Shown here: positions 21,740-32,213 of the stretch, one piece after another
How the letters are laid out: each line of letters begins with the position of its first letter
How positions within the stretch are numbered: position 1 is the stretch's first letter
Assembly (NCBI GenBank): GCA_037043015.1
Contig: CM073328.1
Location: 13,303,495-13,367,494 of the forward strand
Reading direction: 5' to 3'
Length of the DNA: 64,000 nucleotides
From: Bryum argenteum
Lineage: Eukaryota; Streptophyta; Bryopsida; Bryales; Bryaceae
Translations under genes and position numbers: made by a program
The notes under the pieces: model-generated
What the model was told of the DNA's origin: nothing
Seen by the model: only the letters and a program-made list of their open reading frames with translations
The model's database searches: none

Positions 21740-23450
21740 TTCAGAGATCTTACATGGCATAGGATCCTTTTTTTTTCCGCAAAGTTTTTTGTTATTTGAT
21801 TCTCAGTGATCATTACACACTGAAAAAAGAAATCCTAGGTTGATTTCTGAAATGCAATATATTATTTCTCACGGATACATCTTAACCCCTAAAAATCCAC
21901 AATGTTTCGGGAGCTTGAAATCCCAACACAGACCACTATGTACTAATGGGGGTACGTCCAATATTATTGGAAATTATTGATAATTTCAACCGTAGGATCT
22001 TGAAGTAGACTACCATTGGTAGTACTGTGAATATTTTTAACCGTTGGATCATCACTAGGTGTGAGATCGTAACGTTTGAAGTTGACTGTAAATTATTTTT
22101 TCCTTCACTGTAAACGCCGAATCGGTGGCCGTGGTCGTTTAGGGGTTAACTATAAATTTTAAGTTCATAACCATTTTGAGTGGACTCTTTAAAGTGTAAA
22201 TCTTCACAAATTCATAGATGTTTCAAACATAAGGCATTCATTTGGTTTCGAATCAATATCTGTCTTCTCTATTTTCCTTTTGTAATTTAATTGACCATTG
22301 GCTTCATGAATCAAACTTTTAACCACATGACCTACAACAGTAACTCTATTCCAATATTGCATGGTTGAGAATGTCAATTGGAGTATCGTAATCCTAATGT
22401 AGGACACTTATTTTGGAACTCATCCTAAAGAGTTATTCATACATCCTAAACCATAAACCACAAATTCTATCCACGAGTGATTTTATCCACTAGATACTCT
22501 AAATGAAGAAGAGATGCCTATTTAAAATTTTATATTTTCAAAACAATCAATCGAAGAAAGAGTTATATGACTTATATCGGAAATTACTAGAAATTGTGAA
22601 GATTATTTTTGTAATCTTTCAATAGTACCCTTGTGAAATAGACAAACATTTTGACTTGGGTCACTTTAGAACTGAAGTAGTAAATTGTTCATGAACATAT
22701 TTCCAAAAAAGAATTTCAAACAAAGACTAAATTTAACTGCCCTTAATGGATTTCAAACGTAAATATTATAGATGTAGGTTGTAAATTTGGAATTTGGATA
22801 TGCAAATTTTACCACATGCACTTTGCGGTGTAAGGACCACCTAGAAAAAATTTAATAAAAAATTATTACTTTTGACCTCTTCATATAAGCTGCCCGAAAT
22901 AGGAAACCTCCACTTTGGCATCCATGGATCTTTAGAGGTTAAGAAGGAATATTTTAACAAAAATAAATTAAGGTGTACAATCAAAAGCATGGTCTTTTAC
23001 TAATAATAAGAATTGGCCCCATTGCCTTTGCTTTCCTTATAAACAAGGGCATGAACTCTCAATGCCTTCACAAATGAGAAAATTGACCACACTATATTGA
23101 TTGTTAAATGTTTACTTCGATTCGAGCCAATTGGGCACAACAACTCAAAAAGTGAGTGTATTGGCGTGGAGATTTGCTCGCCTTAACTCCCCTTGAAGAA
23201 AGTCCATTACTATGGATATATTTAAAGCCAAGAGTATCTTTGTCATAAAACATTCTCGCGTGGGACAAAGAGATATTCCCGACATTCTCTTGTCAGAAAA
23301 TTCCCTGTCCATATTTAGACGCCATGTGGATCATAAAGACTAAATATAGTACTTCTGAAAATGCAGGTATGCAAGGCGAGGAAGTGATCGAGTTGTGCAA
23401 ACGGGGAGTTTGGGGAGAGGCAAGAGGAGGAGGGGGAAGGGGGGACGCGG
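21740..23450 (+). repeat. Tandem-duplicated spacer, unit 1
   Basis: AT-rich non-coding sequence homologous, in the same order, to 23620-26240. Matching parts include 21740-21890 with 23620-23755, 22150-22400 with 23765-23990, and 22965-23440 with 25765-26230. Each unit ends in a purine-rich AGGCAAGAGGAGGAGGGGGA run followed by a GC-rich block. Unit 1 carries a TTAA MITE; part of that MITE's sequence family also appears in unit 2 at about 25535-25745. No gene seen. Confidence 0.8.
21896..22145. mobile_element. TTAA-flanked MITE, copy D (250 bp)
   Basis: Begins CCCCTAAAAATCC and ends TTTAGGGG, flanked on both sides by TTAA (21892-21895 and 22146-22149). Ends and inner motifs (ACCGTAGGATCTTG, ACCGTTGGATC) match three longer copies at 35456-36049, 36838-37415 and 56312-56889. 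The tandem duplicate of the surrounding spacer, at about 23750-23770, lacks it and has a TTAA at that place. Confidence 0.75.
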
Positions 23451-23454
23451 AAGG

Positions 23455-23565
23455 AGCGACCGACCGGTCGCCCGGGGGACGTGGTCGGTCCCCAGGCCGG
23501 TCGCCGGACGCCGGGCCGGTCGCACGCCCGCCCGATGGCGGCCAACCGATATGGGCCGCCGCAGT
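23455..23565. repeat. GC-rich block 3
   Basis: A short GGTCGCCCGGG / GGCCGGTCGC block between the two spacer units, with no gene start next to it. Probably a truncated copy of the gene-associated blocks 2 and 4. Confidence 0.75.
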
Positions 23566-23569
23566 ACAG

Positions 23570-26239
23570 TTTTTTTTTTTTTTATATATATATTTTTTTT
23601 TTCCTTAAATATATAACTAAAATAAGATAAAATTGCATAGGATCCTTTTTTTATTTCTCAAAGATTTCTGTTACTCGATTTTCAGTAATTACTACACAAT
23701 GAAAAAGGAATCCTATGTTGATTTCTGAAATGCTAAGTATTCTTTTTTCACGGATACATTAAAGTTCATAACCATTTCGAGTGAACTCCATAAAAGTATA
23801 GATCTTCACGAATTCAAAGATGTTTCCTACAAATACTACTTCAGTACTCATACGTTATGATCTATGAGGCTCTATGAATTAAACTCTGAGCCACATGACC
23901 TACAATAGTAACTCTATTCCAATATTGGTTTAAAATAGGCTATGAGATTGAAGACTCTGGAATCATAATTCGTATGTTGATGTTTAATATTGTACCTATA
24001 TATTCTTTGCAATAAATGTGTGATTTATTCCATGTCAATAACATCTTCAATCAAAAATGATAAATACAAAATAGATTATTTTGCACATATTAACTATGCG
24101 ATGTAGAGAAGTGCAACTTGTATCCATGTAAAATATAATTGAGAACTACACCATACATACAGTAATCCATTATTTTACATCCACACACAATTGTGTTTGC
24201 AAAGCTTTGCAACACAAAAACTAGGATTAAAATGAAATACACCCCAAATCCTCAAGACCATAAACCCTAAACCCTAAACCCTATACCCTAGAGGCCTACA
24301 TAGTAATTTATACATCTTTAACCAAGAACTTAAAGTTTATCCACAAGAGAATGTATCCATTACATACAGTAAATGAAGAAGTGATGGCTCTTCAAAATAT
24401 TCTATTCCCAAATCAATCAATCATAGTATACGAATAATCAATTTGATATAACATCTAATCCTAGTACTAATGTACTATACTTGTACAATATCAAATATGC
24501 TTAAAAATTTAGAAGTTGATGCCATTATTGCCATATTTTAAACACTTATAGGGTGGGATATTTTTTAAAATTTGTTTGTCTCCCTATTTATTTCACTTAT
24601 TTTATGATTGCAAAAATACTAACAATGAAAACTTATTTCAATTACCTTTGTAAGAGGGAAATAAGTAACTATTCAAATCCATACAATAAGAATAATGCTA
24701 CAATTAATCATATGTACTAGATTATATATATTCTCCTAGGTTAGTTGAAGGTTGTCAAACAAAAAATAGCGAATAATAGAATTAATTGTTTATGCACCAT
24801 ATTTTTTATAATAAGTATTACTAATTAGAATACACAACGACGGAGTAATTTCCAAATACCCATCAATTAATATAGACCATACAATGTGGAAATGTTAAGG
24901 CCCAAATAGAATGTCTAAATATTGACAAACTCAGTAAGACCAAAGTTATGAAAAGTAAATGCTCACACATGATCACCTACATTTCATATATACTTGGATC
25001 TCTCCAATGTGAGACATCAATATACTCTCACCAAGGACTAGGTAAAATTTATAGAATGTAATCAGAGGGGATTTAGGGCCACCTCAGGGTACACAATATG
25101 GGGCAAGTCATGAATGGGGGCCAAGACATGGCAAAATCCTAGTGAGAATGGATAAATTTTGACAAAAGTTGGGAGATAGAAGAAATGAATGTGAATCCAT
25201 GGGAGCTTGCTATACTAGCACTCACCACTATGAACTATGATGAAACCACCTAAATGCGGGAGGCAAAGATTCTTGCCTTTATAAAGATCTCACCTCTCGT
25301 GCATTTACATTATGCGTACATATTTAGGGTGCCCGCCTTTCGGTTCTAATTATAAAATTGGTATTTCTTTATGTGTGTGCTTTAAAAAAGCACATAAATA
25401 GGGTTAGCTTGTCTTTCTCTATTTCCTATCCGTGAAAAATAGTAACCCACTCCTTTCTCACACCAAGTATATAGATTCCCTCAATTTTCCTTAAGTGTAC
25501 GAGAATAGGTGGTTTCACTACAAAGGGGCTATGTCCAATATTTTTGGATATAGTTTATAATTTCAACCATAGGATCTTGAGTAAACTACCATATGTAGTA
25601 GTGTGAAATCTTCAACCGTTGGATCATCACTAGATGCGAGATCATTACATTTGAAATTGAATATGAAACATTTTTTGGCCGTGACGATAAAAGACGAAAT
25701 GGTGGCCATGGTTGTTAAGGTGTTAGGGAAGAATAATTCCAAAAAACAAAAAATAAAAAATAAATGTGTACAAAAAAAAAACATGGACTTTAGTTAATAA
25801 TAAGAATTGGCCCCATGGCCTTGGCTCTCCTTCTAGACATGGGCTTCAACTCCAAAGGACTTCACGACTCGGAAAATTGGCCCCACTAAATTGGTTGTTA
25901 AATGTATTGTTCAATTAAAGCTAATTGGGCAACATAACTCAAAAAGTGCGTGAATTGGCTTGGAGATTTGTTGGCCTTCCCTCCTCTTGCAAAGAGTCCC
26001 TTACTATAGGTTTATTTAAAGCCGATAGTATCTTTGTCATAAAACATTCCCGTTTATGACGAAAAGACATTCCCGACATTCCCTTGTCAGAACATTCCCT
26101 GTCCTTATTTAGACGCCACGTGGACCAAAGAGGCTAAATATAGAACTTTTGAAAATGCAGGTATGCAAGGCGAGGAAGTGTTCGAAGTTGTGCAAACGGG
26201 GAGTTTTGGGGTGAGGCAAGAGGAGGAGGGGGAAGGGGA
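23570..26239 (+). repeat. Tandem-duplicated spacer, unit 2
   Basis: A longer, diverged copy of 21740-23450 with extra AT-rich sequence at about 24000-25500. It includes a short CCCTAAA run at 24261-24289. No coding region recognised in 2.7 kb. Confidence 0.75.
24261..24289 (+). repeat. Short interstitial CCCTAAA run
   Basis: About four units of the plant telomere-type repeat CCCTAAA, the last degenerate. Too short to mean a telomere. Confidence 0.8.
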
Positions 26240-26605
26240 GACGCGGAAGGAGCGACCGACCGGCCGCCGGGGGGGGTCGGGTCGATCGCCCGGCCCGATC
26301 GTCGGTCTCGGCCCGATCGCGCCCGATCGCCCGGCCGGTCGTCGATCTCGGCCCGGTCGCCGGTCGCCCGGCCCCGGTCGGGTGGCGGATGCGGCCGACC
26401 GACCGGTCGCCGGTCGCCAGGGCGGTCAGCGATCGGTCGCCCGGTCGGCCGGATTGGTCGGCCGGGATCGGCGGCCCCGATCGACCGATCGGACGTGCGA
26501 CCCCGATCGGTCGTACCGGCCGGTCGCCGGCCGCCGGATCGCCGATTTGACGGCTGCCGGTCGGGATCGGACGGCCAATGGCGCCCGATCCCGGTCGGCA
26601 TAAAT
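26240..26605. repeat. GC-rich block 4
   Basis: GGTCGCCCGGCC / CCGATCGG-type sequence directly upstream of the TATA box of the plus-strand CKKYVKMY gene. Overlapping Arg/Pro/Gly-rich ORFs on both strands are artefacts of composition. Confidence 0.8.
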
Positions 26606-26606
26606 A
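26600..26606 (+). promoter_or_regulatory. TATA box of plus-strand CKKYVKMY gene
   Basis: ATAAATA at the edge of GC-rich block 4, about 140 bp before the ATG at 26746. Confidence 0.5.
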
Positions 26607-26745
26607 GGCCGGGAGGGGCTCATTGTCCTCACTCACGTGACGAGCCGCGGTGCGTTGCGGCTTTTTAAAGTCGCATCGATCACATGTTACTCGAGTCCGC
26701 GTGGTTCACCCACGCCCACACTGTGCATACTTGTCGCTACTGGAA

Positions 26746-28000
26746 ATGGCGCCGAAGTTTTCACGTTCGAGGGGCGAGGCCAAGTCTCCACGACCAAAGG
26801 GCGACCCTCCAAAAATGGATTGGGAAGCATGGAGTGACCCAAATTGTGTTGCAGAGCCGGGTTTGCGAGAGGAGAGGGCGGACATTTGGAATTGCACCAT
26901 GTGCAAGAAGTACGTGAAGATGTACCACATCATGAAGTTATGGCCGCGGCACGAAGCAGAGAAATATGGTCCTCGTCGTGAAGGCCCAGTGAAGAGTTGC
27001 AAGAGCGACCATTTTGCGCACAGATATCACGAAGTCACAATTGCGCTTGGAATCAAGAACACAAGGCCGAATTGATGTTGTATTCTACCATGGCCATGGT
27101 GTGTGGGCTGAAATAGTCCCGCACAAGGACATTGACTGACCACCTGTGATAGGTTTGAAAGTACATTTATTGGATCGCAGCAACCGATTCATTCCCACAA
27201 ATTGGATGGGACCAAGCATTTGTTATACTACGTATTCGTAACGCGTTCACCGATATGGATGCCCAACTTCAACAACATGGAACTCCAAGGGCATATGGGG
27301 CACTCAAAGAAGACTCAAACCATGACGATCGTCAAGCACCGGTATCCTTTGGCATAGGAAGTGAGGGGTATTACCATGGAAACCACCAATTCAAGATCCC
27401 GTGAGTTATATGCCACCTCATCAAAGAAAACACGTACGGAGCCGAACGCGAGTACGGTAGAGGTGGATCTAGTTCAAACTACCCATCTCCAATGTATACG
27501 GGAGGTACACATGGTTTAGGAGGTGAGCGGGGTAGCGGATCCAATGCTCAATGCAACTCAAGCCCAACTCATCCTATAAACCCATACAATCGTGGGAACC
27601 AATACGGTACAACATTCGGAAGTCCCGAGTACCGTAGGCCATCACACCAAGGAAACATACGAGTATGGAGGTCAATATGATAGAAGATCGGACATTGTTG
27701 GCTACACAAATTATGGATATGGTCGAATGCATACGGAAGTAACGACCGCCTTGAAAGACCTTATCTATCTCCGGAGGACGAAGAGGCGAGGTACCAACAA
27801 GATCCGCAACAAGCCACACTTCTAAGTCGGCGGAATACAATGAATGTTTCGAAGCCGAAAGAAACTTCGGCAAACGTCTTGTTTGGAGAATCTTCTCGAG
27901 GACCACCTTCTTACTTACGTTGCAAGGCCAAGTCGTAAACACGATGATGAAGAATCGGATTAAGAATGACAAATCATCATACATAGTGTCATTGTAGTGA
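26746..28000 (+). pseudogene. CKKYVKMY-domain protein, plus copy, decayed 3' part
   Basis: From the ATG at 26746 the frame gives a basic start (MAPKFSRSRGEAKSPRPKG) and the domain WNCTMCKKYVKMYHIMKLWPR, then SCKSDHFAHRYHEVTIALG, stopping at 27073-27075. Just after the stop, another frame continues with LYSTMAMVCGLK. This aligns with YTLLSMVYAELILK in the minus copy at 20266-20712, so the stop is probably a frameshift. Downstream, open pieces at 27490-27835 are rich in Gly, Tyr, Asn and Ser and lie in several frames. The potential zinc ligands C-x2-C and C-x2-DHF-x-HR are complete here. Function unknown; it is convergent with the kinase gene. Confidence 0.5.
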
Positions 28001-28681
28001 AGGTTATGTAGTTTTTGGCAACGGATAATGTCTACACCATTATCGCCTTGCTAGGGGCCAATTTTGAGGATACAGAAATCCATATTTTGTTTATGAATGG
28101 ATTATCCAATATTGGACTATATCGTTGTATATTAATATACTATGTAATTTGTTATTTCAAGGATTTTATGGCGATGTCTTTATATTTTATACTATAAGTT
28201 CACTTGGTGGTAATAATTTCTTCTGTTTGGCTTTAAGCCTTTTTTCACAGTCTCACACTCTCACCTAACATATAATATGTTCATCAATTCATTCAAAAAA
28301 AAGCATATGTAAGAAAAGTCATATTATGCTTGAGCTGACTTCGGACAAACCATTAATATCGCAACTACGCAAGGTTGATGTAATGAAGAAGTTCCACAAT
28401 TCATTATACATTCTCAAATATTGTTCATGAAGATTTGGAGATATTTCTATTGAAGGTAAGAAGTAATAAAATAAAATAACAAACAATGGAGAAGAAGTCA
28501 TTCATTAGAATCAGTCAAAGGTATATATAAAAAAAGAATGTACTTGAAGCCGATACATATAGAAGGCATGTAATACATTTTACTACAAAAAATTTGCCTA
28601 CATCTACATCAGAACTTCAATGAAGAATCTAAAAATCTAATAAAGCCGGAAGAACTAAAAGAAATGCGCATAACTAATTTG
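28001..28681. other. AT-rich convergent intergenic region
   Basis: 3' flanks of the CKKYVKMY gene and the kinase gene. Only short chance ORFs. Confidence 0.5.
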
Positions 28682-30232
28682 CTAATCATACTTGGTGCGA
28701 TAATGATCATTTGGCACGGGCCAATGGAATGATTCCATGAAGCGGTTGACAACGTGGGTCAACGTATACTTTGCATCAGCCACCATCTTCAAGTATTGGT
28801 CAAAAGCATTTGCCAAGTCTTGATTGCACCACCGGTCAGGCCCCGTTGTACTTTGGCAATTCTCGTAGGCCTTCGACATGCTCTTCTTGAGGATGCGTTG
28901 TGCTATTCGTGCCGTAGCAAACTCCTCCGAAGCGCAATCAAGAAGGGGAATAATGTGAATGTCATCACTCCGTTTGTACAAGTACGCCACCCGAGGATCT
29001 ACCCAATATCGTGCTTGTAGAGTATCAATTCGCTCTTGGGGTTTTGTGAACGTATACAAGGACCTCATTTTATCATCCATGCTCGTACTTAGCCCCCAAT
29101 CACATACTCCAATATACACCCGTGATTCATCTTGAGGGAAGTGAAGAAGTATGTTGTCTGGAGACACATCGTTGTGGAGGTAGTTCAACCGGTGGACTTC
29201 ACACATGATGTGCACTAAAGCCCAAGCAAGCTCTATTCGTTTTTTGCGGAACCGGACCAACTGCCAAGCTCGAATAAGCTCATCATCAGAATGAGGTGAG
29301 AGTCCGATCTCTCCATGAACATCATCTCCATATCTTGCATCAAGGGCCAACATCGATCGAATCGTGCCGCCATTCCACCAATACGTATAGCCTTGGAATT
29401 TATTTGCATGAATGGCTATAAAACGAATAACACCTGGATGTTGTATCCTCACAACAAGCGCCTCATTCTGATGCTCCACCTTGGCCAAGTCTGGTTGTGT
29501 CACAGCATGGATGGGAGTCTTTGCAGCAAATTCCCAAAACTCTTCAATACCCACAACCCCTCTTATGTGAACTTTGGAAATTGTGCCGTATCCTCCCCTT
29601 AGAGTCCTCTTCTCAAGCTCGATGATACGGGCCGTCATAGGAATTACTACCAAATTATTCGTACGAACCAGCTCCATTAACCTTCCTTGTTCCGTGCGCC
29701 ACCATCCTATGGAACCAACCCGGTTTGCATTATTGGAATACGGCCTCATCGCTTCTTGAAAAGCCTCCGCCCTCAATACCACATCCCTGAACTCCTCATC
29801 ACCCGCTCGAGTGGTTCTCTCATACATCTTCAATATGTCGACAGCATTCCAGAGAGCATCAATTAATCTATCCTCCATCCAGTCCGTAAAACCACGCTTA
29901 TCGGTCTCCGTTCTCCACACCGGATCTTGGAGCGCTTCCATCATGAGGTCCATCATGTCGTCCTTGAATTTGGCCACAGCTTCCTCTTTGTATCTCACGT
30001 ATTTACTAAACAAACGTGGAAGACTGTTAGCCTCATAAAATCGCACGATTACATTCTCCCGAAGAAAGTTCTTGCACTTATTGGATGGGTGCTCCCACTT
30101 CTCCAAATGTCTATGAACCCTTGGTCTCCGGCCTCGATTCCCCCCACTACCCCCAGCCCCATGTTTGGGCATCTTTGTGAAAATAAAAGCAAAATCTCCC
30201 CCCTTACAAACGAAAAGACTTCTTTCCTCCAC
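28682..30232 (-). CDS. Protein kinase-like cargo gene, intact ORF
   Basis: An uninterrupted 516-residue frame. After an N-terminal helical region of about 200 residues comes a protein kinase domain: Gly-rich loop RGGYGTISKV (212-221), Lys238 in FAAK, Glu257 in NEA, catalytic loop YLHNDVSPDN with Asp355 and Asn360, and metal-binding DWG (378-380). The usual HRD is HND and DFG is DWG, but Lys, Glu, Asp, Asn and Asp are all kept, so it may be active. The domain then shortens and ends in an unrecognised helical tail. A TATA box lies about 105 bp upstream beside GC-rich block 5 and the right TIR. It is the only long cargo frame free of stops, which suggests recent capture or selection. The second Met (residue 21, MPKHGAGG) is an alternative start. 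Confidence 0.75.
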   Translation of the reverse strand: MEERSLFVCKGGDFAFIFTKMPKHGAGGSGGNRGRRPRVHRHLEKWEHPSNKCKNFLRENVIVRFYEANSLPRLFSKYVRYKEEAVAKFKDDMMDLMMEALQDPVWRTETDKRGFTDWMEDRLIDALWNAVDILKMYERTTRAGDEEFRDVVLRAEAFQEAMRPYSNNANRVGSIGWWRTEQGRLMELVRTNNLVVIPMTARIIELEKRTLRGGYGTISKVHIRGVVGIEEFWEFAAKTPIHAVTQPDLAKVEHQNEALVVRIQHPGVIRFIAIHANKFQGYTYWWNGGTIRSMLALDARYGDDVHGEIGLSPHSDDELIRAWQLVRFRKKRIELAWALVHIMCEVHRLNYLHNDVSPDNILLHFPQDESRVYIGVCDWGLSTSMDDKMRSLYTFTKPQERIDTLQARYWVDPRVAYLYKRSDDIHIIPLLDCASEEFATARIAQRILKKSMSKAYENCQSTTGPDRWCNQDLANAFDQYLKMVADAKYTLTHVVNRFMESFHWPVPNDHYRTKYD

Positions 30233-30336
30233 AGGATAAGGAGCCAGTGGATGAAAATTAAAAAAATTTCCAACCTACAGCTACTCCGCACCCTGATAAC
30301 GAAGGAAAGAAGTGTGGAGAGTGGAGGCAGGTCGGC

Positions 30337-30345
30337 CTTATATAG
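30337..30345 (-). promoter_or_regulatory. TATA box of kinase gene
   Basis: On the minus strand TATATAAGG lies between GC-rich block 5 and the kinase start at 30232. Confidence 0.6.
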
Positions 30346-30640
30346 GCCGCGGTCGCATGGCCGACCCGCGACCTAAATCGGACGGCCGATGGCCGACCGG
30401 CCCGACCGATGTGACGGTCGGCGCCGACCGGCGCGACCGAACAGCCGCGGCCGACCGACCGATCGGACGGCCGACGCCGACCGGGGCCCATCCGACGGCC
30501 GACCGAACCCGCGACCGATCGGACGGCCGGCGGCCGATCAAGCGACCGATCCGTCGGCTGCGACCGATCCGACGGCGTCGACCGGTCGGTCGGCAAGGCC
30601 AATCGGACGGTCCTGGGCCGCCCGATTCAATCCAACGGTA
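30345..30640. repeat. GC-rich subterminal block 5
   Basis: GGCCGACCGAC / GATCGGACGGCC repeats next to the right end of the element, mirroring block 1 at the left end. Confidence 0.8.
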
Positions 30641-30806
30641 ATCACCTACACTCACAACACTATTTGAACGGCTACGATGCGATTTTCAATACGATCTGAC
30701 GGTTAAAAAATTTACTTTATGCATAGTAATTCCGATTTACCCCCCGGACGGACGTCCGGACGGACGGACATCCGTCCGACCAAAAAAACCCAAAAGACGT
30801 CCGGAT

Positions 30807-30825
30807 TGACATCCCTGTTCATCGC
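30807..30825 (-). repeat. Right TIR and target duplication of giant hAT element
   Basis: TGACATCCCTG at 30807-30817 is the exact inverse of the left TIR; TTCATCGC follows at 30818-30825. Inside the TIR, GGACGTCCG words match the left subterminal sequence. Confidence 0.92.
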
Positions 30826-30880
30826 ACCAGTGACGAAAGCTCCCCAGTAATTTTGTCATGGTGCGCCGTTTTCATTTCAG

Positions 30881-31658
30881 GTCAACGAGGCATCGGTCAA
30901 TGATTTAATATCTAGAGAAGACATAGGTCGGGTTCCAAGGAAATCCTCGGATACTTGGTTAAATGTTGTTCTCGACCTCAATGGTATCCTCTGCAGTTGT
31001 TCCCCATTTTGGGAAGCTAAAGGATACAGAAATCGTAACTTCCGTGTTCACTCGGCCACGTTGCCAACCGAGGTGGGGAAGAAGCTTGTATGGGTGAGGC
31101 CCAACTGTAAGGACTTCCTCTCTCGGGTGGCATCGTTTGCTACCATCACGGTTTGGAGTTCGATGATGAGAACGACCACAGAAGCCATTTGTGATTTTCT
31201 CTTCGGTCCTATAAACCCTATAAGGCCGCTACGAATTCTTGGTCAAGAAGACTGACATGATTCCCTTGAAATCTGGTGGGAGCCGACCATTATTCATGAA
31301 GGAACCGGGAACTCAAAAGTCTATCTTCCTTAAGACCTTGTCAGCTCATATCTTTAATAGCTTTGATGGTTTTTATACAGAGGCTAATACGCTCATCATA
31401 GATGATAGTCCGGTTAAGCACGTGCTTAATCAACGGGAAAATGTTCTTTTACTACCATGTTGGTCTCACAAGGACAATAGGGCACACGAGGACTCTATTT
31501 TGTTAGATGAGGTTTTGCCGTATCTGTTAGATCTCCATGAGTTTGACGGTCCCCTTAGCAAGTTTCGGGCATCGTTTCAATTTGGACGTGCCATGTTATA
31601 TGATGATCGTGCATCATTAGATCTGTATAATGAAATACAAAAGGCCTTTGTAGAATGA
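30881..31658 (+). CDS. SCP/FCP1-like (HAD) phosphatase domain, one frameshift
   Basis: This exon begins after TTTCATTTCAG in phase 0. It encodes a NIF/CTD-phosphatase-like HAD domain: VVLDLNGILC (motif I), VWVRPNCKDFL, TITVWSSMM and later TLIIDDSPVK. The nucleophile Asp is at 30974-30976; the second motif-I Asp is Asn (DLN), as I recall from some plant relatives, so catalysis may differ. The frame ends at TGA (31253-31255) and resumes one frame over (TDMIPLKSGG and on) to a stop at 31656-31658. The join falls where a Cys codon would be expected, so a single-base loss, or a sequence error, is likely. FCP/SCP enzymes dephosphorylate proteins such as the RNA polymerase II tail; the substrate here is unknown. 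Confidence 0.7.
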
Positions 31659-31892
31659 AAAATTATTTTGTTTTCTATTCTCGGGTAGTTTTGGTCCCTT
31701 TGGTTTAATTTTAATCGTAACTTACATTGTGAAGCTCTTGTAGTAGAATTGTAGGACGTTTCATATGTTTCTGAATTTTCATTTTGTGAATATGAAGATA
31801 ATGTGATTTTTAGTTTTTCTTAAAGTAATGTCTTGCATGAACTTAATGTACTCTGGATATTTGATGATTTGTTTCGCATATTGTTGAAATAG

Positions 31893-32213
31893 ATTACGAA
31901 GGGTGATTGTCGTGCTTCTGTGGATTCTTTGATGAATGGTGCGGATTACGGGCCTTCACTTCGGAGTAGAGGACGATTATTGCAGTCTGCTGAAATGGCT
32001 CAATCTACCATGGATTTTTCGACAATGACGGTAGAAGATGGAGTAGTTAACAGCCCTGTCACTAAGGCATCACCTCCGAAAGTGCAATCCGCTTCCCCCG
32101 TGTCGCCTCCAACGATAAATCATCATGGTTCTCCTCTTCAAATTACATGTACGCCTACAAAGCGTATGTTATACGACATTGACGTCGATATTTCCGAAGA
32201 AGTTTTTGTGAAG
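31893..32213 (+). CDS. Downstream exon, Ser/Pro-rich, probably same gene
   Basis: Follows acceptor TTGAAATAG and ends at GTGAAG before GTTTAT, phase 0 on both sides. The translation (ITKGDCRASVDSLMNG and on) is Ser/Pro-rich and probably disordered. It would join the phosphatase if the last codons before 31658 are spliced at a weak donor (TTT then GTAGAA, about 31650). Otherwise it is a separate small gene. Confidence 0.45.

Larger units (their letters stand above)
13454..30817. mobile_element. Giant 17.4-kb hAT element with gene cargo
   Basis: The element has an 11-bp perfect TIR and a perfect 8-bp target duplication, and sits in an intron of the phosphatase gene. Subterminal regions at both ends contain repeated GGACGTCCG words and then GC-rich GGCCGACC-type blocks. 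Inside, in order: hAT transposase (+), RING-H2 gene unit (-), an AT-rich tandemly duplicated spacer, a CKKYVKMY-domain gene (+) and a protein kinase (-). Autonomous plant hAT elements are usually a few kb, so this one is very large. It may be a single cargo-carrying element, or two related elements joined with only the outer ends still active. The transposase is broken by two stops, so movement now would need one supplied in trans. Confidence 0.85.

Noticed and set aside
21578-21799. ORF with Ile-Tyr repeats
   Set aside because: It is the translation of the TA microsatellite.
24261-24289. Telomere-type CCCTAAA units
   Set aside because: Only about four units, the last degenerate; not a telomere or a clear fusion site.
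26085-26105. CATTCCCTGTCC resembling an internal hAT end (also near 23300)
   Set aside because: It lacks the full CAGGGATGTCA sequence and has no matching 8-bp duplication; shared only because the spacer is duplicated.
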